A stretch of 64,000 nt of DNA. Origin: Anaeramoeba flamelloides. Taxonomy: Eukaryota; Metamonada; Anaeramoebidae. The translations under genes were made by a program, and so were the position numbers. The stretch lies in contig JANTQA010000016.1 of NCBI GenBank assembly GCA_027625915.1, positions 3,849,001 through 3,913,000 of the forward strand, in the 5' to 3' direction. The notes under the pieces were generated by a model. It searched no databases, was not told the origin of the DNA, and was given only the letters and a program-made list of their open reading frames with translations. Below, piece by piece: positions 46,927 through 57,985 of this stretch (positions within the stretch are counted from its first letter, which is position 1; each line of letters starts with the position of its first letter).

Positions 46927-49900
46927 CATTATATATATTGCTATTGAATGATAATCAGCATATAAAACAAATTTTCTATGTGATGTAAAAATATTTTTTG
47001 GTTAATTCTTAAAATTTATAATTTCCAAGTTTAAATTTTTTTTTTTTCAATTCATATTTTTTTTTTTCAAAATGATTTCTAATCTATAATATATGTTATC
47101 TCAGCTAATGAAAATCAATATAAAAAATCAATTTTCTATGTGAAATTACAATATCTTATGAAATTGTTAAATAATTGATACAAAATAATTAGGTAAATTT
47201 GGAGTGTAAATGCCCCAAAAATATTACAATTGGTAAAGAATATTGTATTTGAATTATAATAATCAAAATTTTTTTGATGCCATAATTAACTTATTTTAAA
47301 AAATTATACATAACTGTAAAGAATCAAATATACCTTATACACTTACATTAAACAATTTTAGAGATGAATATTTTTTTACAGAATTTTTTTTTTGGGATTA
47401 TGACTATAATTTTAAAAACAAATTTCTAAACTATCTATTTTTGAAAATCAATTATTTAAATATTATTCTATATTTATATTTTATCCCATATAATTTTTAA
47501 AAGATATAGAGAATCCATAATATTTAAAAAAAAAATAAATTTTAAATATTTTATACAATAATTATTATTTCTTAGATTGTTTTAAAAATCTGAATAGAAA
47601 TATTCTCATTTCTCATTCTGAAAATTAAAAATTGTTCCATTACAAAAATTATCCATGAAAGCCAACAAAATCAATTTTTTTGTGAAATAAATTATAAAAT
47701 AAAAAATTGATTATCATTAAAAGAAATAATTTGTTGAATATATAATTAATTTTTGAATATTTAACTTAACTTTTTAATATTTATTGAAATAGTTTAAAGG
47801 TGAACTTTTATTTTATTTATATTTATTCTTTGATAGTTACAATTTTTGTTAGAGTAAATATAACAACATTTGATGATAATGTATTAGGATTATAAATCAA
47901 TTTTCCTGTTTAAAACTACACAAACTCTACGTTTATTATTTTTTTTTCAATTGAAATTCTTTTTCATTTTTTATCTTATTTTTTATATTATCTAAAATAA
48001 AATTAGGGAAATTTAATTCATAAACTACTCATAAAAAACAAGTTAAATAATTTTTACAAAAAAAAAAAAATAACTCTAATTATACTCAAAGAACTTTCAA
48101 CTCAACAAATCATTATATTTTTTTTAAAATTCTCTTTTGAAATTTCATCATAAAAAATCTTGAATTATTTTTTTTATCATTTTTTTACTATTCTCAAATG
48201 ATTTAATCTTAAACAAAATGTTACAAAAACTTTACTCTGTAGAATCTAGAGGGTTGTAATACAACCAAAAGAAAATTTGAATTGAATTAAATCCATTTTT
48301 TAAATAAAGAAAACAATTTGTTTCAAATTGAGAAATTTAATCATTTGGAAATAAAAAATAAGAAAAGATAGAATTTTTTTTTATGATTTGATTTTTTTGA
48401 AATAGACCATCATTTTAAAACTTTTTTTTTGAATTGAATTTTTTGCCAATGAGATCAGAGAGATTTTATTTTTTATTTTTGGTTTTTTTTACTTAAGAAC
48501 CAGTGATTTTTTTTTTCCTAAATTAGAATTTTTGAAATAGAGAATCCCAGAAACCTTTTTTTTTTTATAATTACTTTTTTTGTCATTGAGATCCTATTAT
48601 TTGTTTTTGTTGTTTGAATACTTTGAAATAAAAAAAAAAAGTTCAATTTCACTTTAAACAAATTTTTTGGTTTCAAGGACTCCTTGGATATTGGTTAAAT
48701 TCATTGAAGCTGGCTCTAACCTAATCTAAATAAAATAAAATAAATTTTTCTCAGAACTTAATAAAACTCGAAGCTTGTGAAACTTTCAATGTGAAAGTCC
48801 AAAATTAATAACCTAAATGGTAAAAAAGTTAGTCTTAATCAAGATATGTTAAACATTCATCTGAATGTTTAATGAAAAATTCTTTCAATTTATTTTTCGA
48901 TATAAAATTAAATATTCTTTACTAAGACGGGTTAGTATATTATCTACTTGTTACACAAAAAACCCTTAGCCAAAATCTAATAAAAAAGTTGAAGTTTTAC
49001 AAATTAAAATCTGATCTTATATTTATTAAATAAAAAAAAAAATTAACAAATGAGCAATTACCTTATCATTTAACTTGAATCAAAGAGAATGTAAAGAAAA
49101 ATTTGCACCCAAAAAAGAGGGTTTAAAAAAATCCAGGAAATAGATCTATTTTGGTTTGTCAACTGTTTTATCAGGCCTCTACGAAAGTCTTTTTTTGTCA
49201 GACTTTTTGGAAACGATAACAATACAAAAATCACTTTTTTTGATAATAACAACAAAAAAAGCAGTTATGGTTAAATTGATGTTACGTCCGTTTCAATATA
49301 ACCCTGAAAATTTGAACAAATAAAACTTGATTTTCCATTATAAAATTTTATACTGTCAGAAAAAACTGTAAAAGGGTTATGAAAGTTTCTCATCAACCAT
49401 AAATTTTATAATATAGGAATAAAACATTTATATTATCCAATTTTTGAGTTTTGGAAATTGTCAAACAAATGTATAAAAAAACAAAGCTGTATGTGGATCT
49501 TTAATTTCCATAATTGCCAAAATCTGATTTAAACAATTTAAAAGTAAGGATTGGAAAATACTTTCAAGTTTCTGTGATTTCTGTGGGTTTTTTTAATTTC
49601 TTTTCTTTTGAAAATTAAATTTTTGTCTTTGTTGAGTTCAAAAAAAACAAATAACTATAATGAAGTAAGAGAAGTTGAAATTTTTTAACATATTATTCGA
49701 TAGATTTTGAATAATCTATTCCATAAAAGACACTTTTAAAAAAGACAGTCAATTCGTAAACCTTCTAATTTTTCATGGGTAGGGCTGTATTAGTGACTTT
49801 AATGGGAAAGACAATAATCAAGTAAAAAAGAAAAGCATAAAGTTCTTTTCATAATTTATTGTTTCCTTTTGTCAAAAAAAAAATGAAAAACATTCAATAA

Positions 49901-49976
49901 AGTTGTTTGTTTCATGTGGTGTTGTGTTGCTTCAAAAGAAAATAACCCAAAATAAGGAAATAAACTAATGTCAAAT

Positions 49977-50829
49977 TTAAAGGATAGAGCACCCACCTTT
50001 TCCGGGGGGCTTCAATGGCTTTCTAGGTTTTATGACGCATGCAATAGCTTCATCAAAGGCTCCTTTTAGGTTTTCTTGTGTTAGGGCACTTAATTCTTGG
50101 TATCCAACAGCACCAATTTCAGATGCAAATTGGATGCCTTGTTCAGTGGTAATTGGGGTGATTCCATTTTTTTTTAAATATTCCGTATCCTGACGGAGAT
50201 CAATCTTACTGCCGACAATAATAATTGGTGCCCTTGGGCAATGGTGTTTGACCTCAACAAGCCACTTTTTTTTGAAAAACAAAAGGAATAAAAAAAAATA
50301 TTGGTAACCAATTAGAGGAAAAGATTGGATTCGACAAGAAGCAAAAACAAGATACTTTTCGTTTATTTTGCTTCTTGAGAAAAAAAAATAGAAAACCAAA
50401 CCTTTGTTTTGATATTTTCCATTGAAGTAGGTTGAACAACAGAAAACATTAACAAAAATACATCAGATCCAGGATAGGAAAGTGGCCTTAATCGATCATA
50501 ATCTTCCTGTCCAGCTTTTTTATTTTGTTATCAAATTTTTTTGGAATGAAAAGATATTTGTTGGTTGAAGAAACAGTTTTGAATGAGAGAAAATATTTTT
50601 TTTGCGTTAAACAAGCAAGATCAGAATTAGAAAAGTGTTAAATATTACCTGTATCCCACAAAGATAACAAAACTGTTTGTCCGTTTACTGAAACGTTTGT
50701 TGAATAATTATCAAACACTGTTGGAACATATTCTTTTGGAAATTCGTTTTTTGAATAGCTCATAAGTGTACAAGTTTTCCCAACAGCCCCATCACCAACA
50801 ACAACAAGTTTTATTTCTCTTTTGCTCAT
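49977..50829 (-). CDS. Rac/Rho-family small GTPase, 3 exons
   Basis: A GTP-binding switch that controls actin, polarity and NADPH-oxidase or kinase effectors (family knowledge). Exons are 50649-50829, 50402-50514 and 49977-50264; introns of 134 and 137 nt begin GTAATA and GTTTGG and end AAAAG. The product is 193 aa, against 192 for human Rac1. P-loop GDGAVGKT is at residues 12-19, switch [10 protein letters not shown] ends with the effector Tyr at 42, and DTAGQE is at 59-64 with catalytic Gln63. The base-recognition motif is SKID instead of TKLD. A shortened Rho insert (TEYLKKNG) is followed by TPIT and [13 protein letters not shown], and the tail [13 protein letters not shown] leads to a CSIL CaaX box that predicts geranylgeranylation. 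Intron 1 splits the Ala codon of DTAGQ, so unspliced RNA would stop three residues later. Rac-like rather than Cdc42 or RhoA is the best fit. Confidence 0.96.
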
Positions 50830-52554
50830 TTCGTTTTGACGGTTAACAAAGTATTCTAAAAAAAAAAAAAAGTAAAAAATGAAATAAAAAATGCCAAAGA
50901 AGTAATTCTAATGAAATATGAATTTCGATACATACCTATTTATTGGCACAGTGATATCACCAAAACTCTAGAGTTGTGAATCAGAATAATCTATACTTTT
51001 AAACCAAACATTTGAAGAATTGAAAAAAAATAACTATTGAAGGTGTTCTTTCAAAAATTGCAATGTTCATTTTTTGAAGAGCAATCAGAAAATATCGTTC
51101 CCATCTTCAAATGGAGGGGAGGAGAAGTCTTTGAAAAGACTTTACACAAACGAATTCAAAGGATTAAACAAAATTTCTGAAAGAGATAAGAAAACCCAAC
51201 ATATTAAAAAGATCCAAACCCAATGACAACAGAGTATGTTGGCTTATTGGTTTTTGAGATTTACTGATGTCAAAATAATGTCTGCAGAAAAGTTTGTCAC
51301 ATATTTGAGAATAAAAAACATGTTTTTTTTGTTATCAAAGACCTAACCATTTACCAATCCAAAGAAATCTGCAATAAACTCTAAGTAAAAATGGTATTGA
51401 TTTTTTTTTTTCTATCATTTACAAAAAAATTCTAAAAAGGAAGAGATCAAAAAGAAAAATTTTCTCAAAAAATTGAGTTAATTTTGAAGAGAAAATTGTT
51501 ATCATCAAAATAACAAAAAATTTCCTGAAAACTGAGAATGTTCGAACAAAATTTTTAATTATTTATATGAATAATATAAATTTTACTTAAAATAATTAGA
51601 CCTTTACTTTCAAAATTGATTTGAACTTAGATTTACTATTTGGGTAGTAGATTGGATTTTACTTTGAAACAAGAAGAAAAAAAGTTTATAGATTATATTT
51701 TGAACCCCAGATTATTAACTTTTGAACACAATATCTTGAGCGCTGTAATGGGAAAAAAAAATTTAATATCTTTTTCAATTTTTTTCTTTAATACAAAGAG
51801 TTTACAAAGAAATAGAATGTAATTTGTAATGGCAATTTATTAGATCCTTTTTTTATAATAATCCTTGCTAATATTTGGGTGAATTTACAACCCGAAATAA
51901 AAGGATTTTTGAAATATTGAAAAAAAAATAAATATAACGAATTTTTATTCCATTTTTTATTCAAGTCCCAGTAATAATTACTAAACTTGTGAAATTGATC
52001 TTGATTTTTTTTCCCAGAATTCAAAAAAATGATCAATTTCTCTTTTTTTTTTAATCAAAAATTTTGATTTAATCTTTCTAAATCTATATAATTCTTTTTG
52101 AGAAGTTATATAAAGAATCCTATTGCTTGTTTATGAGTTGTTCTCATTCTTTCTTGATATTTTTAACCTACCTTTCTACACTTTACACATTGTTTGAATA
52201 AATCGTTTAATTTTTGAAATGGGAACCAGTTTTTAAACATGGGCCAGATAGACGGCCCTTAATCGTAAATGATAGTGGAAACTAGGATCAACTAAGACCA
52301 AAAAGACCTATATTTCCTATATAAAATAGATTTTTCAAATAACACCTGTGTTTTTTTAACTTTTTATTTCTATATAACATCTAATTCGGTCTAAAAAGGT
52401 ATACTCATAACTAATCAATTTTGAATTTTAAATTCATTGAGTATTAGTAAAAATGGTTAAATTAGGAAATAAATTTTTTTTTTTAAATATTTAAAAAATT
52501 TTTTTGAAGTTTTTTGTTTTTTCTAGGAGAAAAATATATTCGCAATTTTACTCT

Positions 52555-53030
52555 ATAGAGCAGTGAAAAAAATACCGGACAAGATTTTTAATTGTGAATA
52601 TTAGTAAAATTATTATGTAATTTCAGCTATTTACAATCAAATTCCTTTTTTTAAGAATCAAACTTTTTCAATTATAACCTCCGCACTTATTAGAATGATG
52701 ATTGATGAAATCACACTTGTTCAAAACACCATTCAACCAATCAAAAAACAAGGAGAAAAATTATCATTTTCCAAACTCTAGTAAACCTCAAGAAAACTGG
52801 ATTATTTTTCAAAAAAAGTTGATCATCATTAGGCTATCAAACAATTACTCAAGTATTCTAGAGACACCTTACTTTGATGAACTTTAGGTAGGTTTATTAC
52901 TAATCTCATAAAAAAATTGGTTATTTATAATAAGGATTTCATTGAAATTAGACAAAAATTTTACTAATATTCACAATTAAAAATCTTGTTCGGGATTTTT
53001 TTCTTGTCCGGTATTTTTTTCCCTACTATA
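52555..53030. mobile_element. 480-bp TIR element with CAGT-type Tc1/mariner-like ends
   Basis: Outer inverted repeat GAAAAAAATACCGGACAAG at 52565-52583 and its complement at 53003-53021. A second inverted block of about 32 bp just inside (AAGATTTTTAATTGTGAATA and onward) is repeated in reverse at about 52953-52985. The left tip reads CAGTGAAA next to TATA; the right tip is degenerate. A 61-codon internal frame is not recognisable as transposase. Confidence 0.75.
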
Positions 53031-53689
53031 TATTGAAAAAAGTATAAAATTAATCTTTTTTTTTAAATTTCTTTGTTTATTTCCGAGAAATTAAGTAAAC
53101 CAATTTCAGACTTTTCTTTTTGTTTATTGTAGGTTTCTTTGATCATTTAATATTTCACCCTCCTTACAAGAAGAACCATAAAATTAATTTTATAAAATAT
53201 ATTTTAACAAGCCAACAAGTTTGTTGAATAAAAGTAGCAAATCAGAATTGGAAATTTTTTTTTTTTTGAATATAAATGATATTTTTTTTTATTTGTCGAA
53301 AAGTTAAAGAACCACAAAATTCTTTTTCTGTATAATACTGGCTTATTGGTTAAAGTATTCTATTTTTTATTATCATTTTGATAAGTGGAAATAAATTTCC
53401 CGTTACAACCATTCGGTTTTTTTAAAAATATTATGATTATTGAAAAATTGATAAATTTTCGAAACAACACACAGATTGAAAAAAAAAAAAAAAAATATTT
53501 AATTTTCAAAGGATTTAACAGAATTTAGTAAATTCATTTTTTTTCTATTCTTTTAAATTCTGGAAAAGTATCATTCTTCTTTTTTTTTTCTTGCTTATTG
53601 AAATGAAAAATTTATTTTATCAATTTTCTTCTCATTTCAATTAGTAAAAAAAAAAAAAAAAAAAAAACGAGGCACTCTACAGCACCCTA

Positions 53690-53950
53690 CATTACTTAAA
53701 GTTCGTTTTTTTTGTTAAGTTTTCTGTTTAATTCCAAAGGCAAATAGATTTTTGAGATGGATCTATAAACACCAAGATAACATAGAACTGTTTTTTTTTC
53801 TTTTTTTAATGATTATAAAATTAATATATTTTTGGAATAAAAACAAGAATTAAAATTAAAAACTTTTAAATTTTCTTGAGTTTTCTGTTTATTCGAAAAC
53901 TCAATAGATTCTACGTAAAATCGAAAACTCCAGGAAACCTTAGGTACTCT
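53690..53950 (+). repeat. Third copy of the GAGTTTTCTGTTTAT hairpin repeat
   Basis: TTTTCTTGAGTTTTCTGTTT at about 53872-53891 is followed by AAAACTCAATAGATTCTACG and then GAAAACTCCAGGAAACC, forming an imperfect foldback. It matches the motif-bearing parts of 6080-6475 and 11960-12540. Confidence 0.55.
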
Positions 53951-54989
53951 ATGACACTTTTCAACATTCCTGGAATTTCCCAATTATTCTTGAGAAATTT
54001 TATTAAAGAGTTATAATTTACAATATTATTAAAAAATAATAAGATAAATAATGATAAAATATTTCCAATAATATCAAATATATTATTATAATTATTCAAA
54101 TTTAATGATAAATTAGCAAATATTAAAAATTAATAAGTATAATGAAAAAATAATTGAAGAAAATTTTTTTAGTTTATTTTTTAGGGTGTGAAAATAATGT
54201 TTTTAAAGAGGAATAAAAAATTCAAAAATTAAAAAATATCATTTTTATTTATAAAAAAATATAATAATTCTTCGATACCAGACCATAGCAACTTAAATAA
54301 ATCTGAAAAAAATTTTCAAAGATAATTTAAAAATATTTTCAATTTTTTTTTTACCTTTCCAATTTTGAAGTATTTTTATTCGAATATTTTCCGACTCATT
54401 TTAAGATATAAATAACTTTTTTTTGTTTTATTGCTACTATTGGATGACAGAAATTACTATCTTTTAAAATATGATAAATATTTGATTAATTCATGATAGA
54501 ATATAACCCCTTTGAGTAATCCTGGATTTTTCAAAGATCAAAATTTGAATATTTTAAGTTTTAAATAAATCAATGAATTCTTTTTTCCCAATAATTTAGA
54601 ATCCATAAATTCAATCCTAACATATCTTTCTTTAGTAGTTGGATAATTTGGATTTGAATTGATTCTTTTATAATAAAATATTTAGAGAATACTTAGTTAA
54701 AAACTTTTATAGTATTGTTACAATACTTATTACTTCTGTGCATTTCGTAAATTTTACAGAATAATAATAGAGACTTTTATAAAAAAGACTGTGGAAAAAG
54801 AATTTATAAGTCTCACAATATGAATATAAAGTAATCCCTTTTATAATTGAAATTGGAAGTATATATAACAACATCTTTAAGGGTTGTTATATTTGATGTG
54901 TTGTATTTCCATCAACTTAACCAAAAAAAAAAAAAAAAACAATTTACTACCCTTAATGATTTTTTATAATAAATTTTTAAAGATAAAAA

Positions 54990-55450
54990 CTAGAGTTTAA
55001 TTGAATCATCAATACCAGAGAACTGTTGATATATGTATGTGGTAACTATGATAAATCTAAATAGTTTCTTAAAAATTGGAAATCAAAAATTATTTAATCA
55101 CATTAAATACAAAACAACAATTTATATTAACATTCAAGGTAAGATCAAAGAAAAGTACAATAGAAATCAACTTTATTTTTCTAAAATTACATATATTACT
55201 TTCATAAAATTAAAATAATCTGTTTTTACTTATTGGTTAGATCTTATAAAAAAAATTGCACAAAATTTTCAATATCAAAAAAAAAAAAAAAACAAGAAAA
55301 AAATGTACTAAAACGGGCAAAAATCTAATTTCAATTTAAATATTTTCAAATTTAAATATTTCTATAATATCCGACAGAATGCTTGAAAACATACAATTTA
55401 TACATTACTAATACCCCCACTCCTCTAACTTGATGTTATTATTTATTAAT
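54990..55450 (+). repeat. Dispersed repeat family 4, copy 3
   Basis: Shares GTTGATATATGTATG, ATAAATCTAA, CAATAGAAATCAA, TTTAAATATTTCTATAATAT and ATTTATACATTACTAATACC with 10930-11440 in the same order. Diverged and non-coding. Confidence 0.5.
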
Positions 55451-57451
55451 ATATTTTGAGAAAAAGATAGGAAAATTAAAATAAATTTATTAAAACAAAA
55501 ATCCAATTTTAAAAATAAAAATTACCATTAGGAATCTAAATTATTGAATTTAAGATGCTATTTTTTTTCCCCTTTTCTGCCTTATATATATATATATATT
55601 TGAAAATCATTTTTTTTTTTGGTATTCATCCTAAAACTATTTTTTGTAATCTTACAAAATTTATTCATAATTTGGGAATTATTTTAAAATATTGTATAAA
55701 TTTTCCAATTTTATCAATTTAGCAGCAAATTTGCAAACTTCTCAAACTGAACAAAAAACAGAATCATTTTTTGTTGAAATTTGAAATGGGAAATTCAACT
55801 AAATAAAAAATAAAAATAAGAAGAATTTATTTTGTGAAAAGTCCTAATAAACATTATATGTTCTTCAATTTTTTAATAAACTAATTTTAATTGCTTTTGA
55901 GCAATAAAGTATTGATTGAATTGTCCTATTTTTTTTTTTTTTTTTAATAATCTGAAAGAAAAAAAAAATGAAGAAAGGAAGAAGGTTTAAATTTAGAAAT
56001 ATATATTAAATTACAGTTAAGGAATTGTAAATCAGAAGATTAATTTGCAATTATTGAAGTTTGTCTCATCAAATGTTGATATATTTACACTAGTAATAAA
56101 ATAAATCTATCAACTATTAAATAGAAATTAAATTATTTGTTATATTTCAATATAATAAAGTAAAAATAATTTTTTTTTATTGTTCTAAAAAGCCATTTTT
56201 AATTATTATGATTTTATGTATCAATGAATTTATCGAGATTGTATATTGCAATGAATTCAGTAAAAAATCGATTTTAATTACTTTAATAAAATACTATTTC
56301 AATTGATCCATTATAAACTTATAAATGGGAAAAAATCACATTCAGATTGAAAATTTTGAAAAAGAATTAGATGCAAATAAATCTACAATTAAAAGTTTTA
56401 GGTAAGATTTGAGTATGTTATTTTATTAATTATTTCTTATTCTTTTTATATTTATAATTAATCAGAGGAAATTTTGAACAAAATGAAATTGTTTTCCAAT
56501 AGTTTGAAATAATAACAAAATAATAAATTTTGGAAAAAGAAAAAGTAGTTAAAAAAGTATCTTTCAAGTAATTATCCTCCCCTTAGATTCTTCTAGAATC
56601 AAAGTGATACTGTAAAAGGGAGTAAATTATATTAGTGTTACTTTGTTCAAATGCCCTAATAAAAATCTATTAATAATATCTTTGTACAACAAATTATGGT
56701 ATTTTTTTATTCAAATTATCAATAAAAAATTTTCGTTTTAGAAAATTCCATTTTAATAACTTTTCACAAAACTAAAAATAAAAACTTAAAATAATAGTAT
56801 CTGGGTATTTAATAATTCATATTTAAAACTTTCCCAAAATTAACTATTTTTAGAATTTTTTTATTTTCAAAATTTAACTCAATACTCATCAACAAAAAAA
56901 CTGATAAGAAATGATTAGTTTGTTTTCTTTTTATTATAATAATTGAAAAATCAATATACTTCCAATATTTGTGAAATAATTTGTTAAAATAATCGATTGG
57001 TTAATCATCTAATTATTTTAAAAAAATTGTAATTTTTAGTGGCTAATCTAAAATTACGAGACAAATTTAAGAAAGATATTTTGTAACTTTGGAGTCTGTA
57101 CATTGATGATTCGACCTTTAAATTTGTGGTGAAATTTTTCTTCTAAAATTCTTGAGTTTATTACAAATATAATAGATCATTTTTATTTGTTAAAATTGAT
57201 AAAGAGTGCGACTTTACTAATCGAAATTTTAGAGTCCTTTGAAACATGGGAACTAATGTGATTTACGTCCAATAACAACTTACTTTCATCTTTGAAGCCA
57301 ACTTGGTTTACTCTAATCCCTTTCAAACAAAATTTCTCAAAACAATTGATATTTAGTATTTTAAAACAGAATAAATAGAACCTCCTTCCAATTGGCCTTT
57401 CACGTTTGCTTTAATTCTCAATAAAAAGTCATAGTTTGGGTCTCTTTGAAT

Positions 57452-57618
57452 TACTGGTATTTGAATAATAAATGGGTTTTTTTTTCACTTCATTTTTAAT
57501 TTCTCTTTTTTAAGAGAACATAGATAGAGAACCTCTTTCTTTAAGAACTATATTTATAAAAAAAAAATATGGAAAAGGAAGTGAAAATTCTTTCCCATTT
57601 AAAATTCAAATACCAGTA
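57452..57618. mobile_element. Palindromic TA-flanked MITE, family 2, copy 2
   Basis: Perfect 15-bp terminal repeat TACTGGTATTTGAAT at 57452-57466, with its complement ending at 57618. The inner arms carry TTTCACTTC and GGAAGTGAAA. 167 bp. It lies about 370 bp upstream of the BTB gene start and could affect its promoter (inference). Confidence 0.88.
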
Positions 57619-57985
57619 GACCTCTAAAAATATACAAAATTAATGTTTCCTTTGTTTTGAAGCATTCCTCAAAATATTAAAAGTCATGAATAATTGTGAG
57701 ATACAAAACTTGATTTTCAATTGAAATACTATTAAAAGTTTATGCAGACTTTTTTTTTTTTAAAGATATGAATGAAAATTTAAACTTTACCTGGATATAC
57801 CCATTTAGTCAAAAGTTGGTTGGGTTTTAAGAATTTTGAAACAAAAGATATTTTAAAACATTTTTTCAAAAAATTTACTTTTTTTTTTTCTCTTCAACAA
57901 AAAAAAAAAAAAACAAAAAAAAAAAAAAAAAAACAAATACACCATAGAAACCAAAAGATAAAGAAAAACAAAATATTTTTATTGG

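Larger units (their letters stand above)
45158..49976. other. Intergenic stretch with two abutting TIR elements
   Basis: 4.8 kb without a recognised gene. Two short TIR elements lie at 45806-46337 and 46351-46926. The rest, 46930-49970, is strongly AT-rich with no repeat or exon that I could support; a 61-codon minus-strand frame near 49070-49255 looks like chance. Confidence 0.6.
50830..57985. other. 7-kb intergenic region with TIR elements and repeats
   Basis: No recognised gene. It contains a TIR element at 52555-53030, a hairpin-bearing dispersed repeat at about 53690-53950, a family-4 repeat at about 54990-55450 and a family-2 MITE at 57452-57618. Poly-A tracts at 57899-57933 immediately precede the BTB gene and may lie in its 5' UTR or promoter. 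Other parts show only AT-rich simple sequence. Confidence 0.6.
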
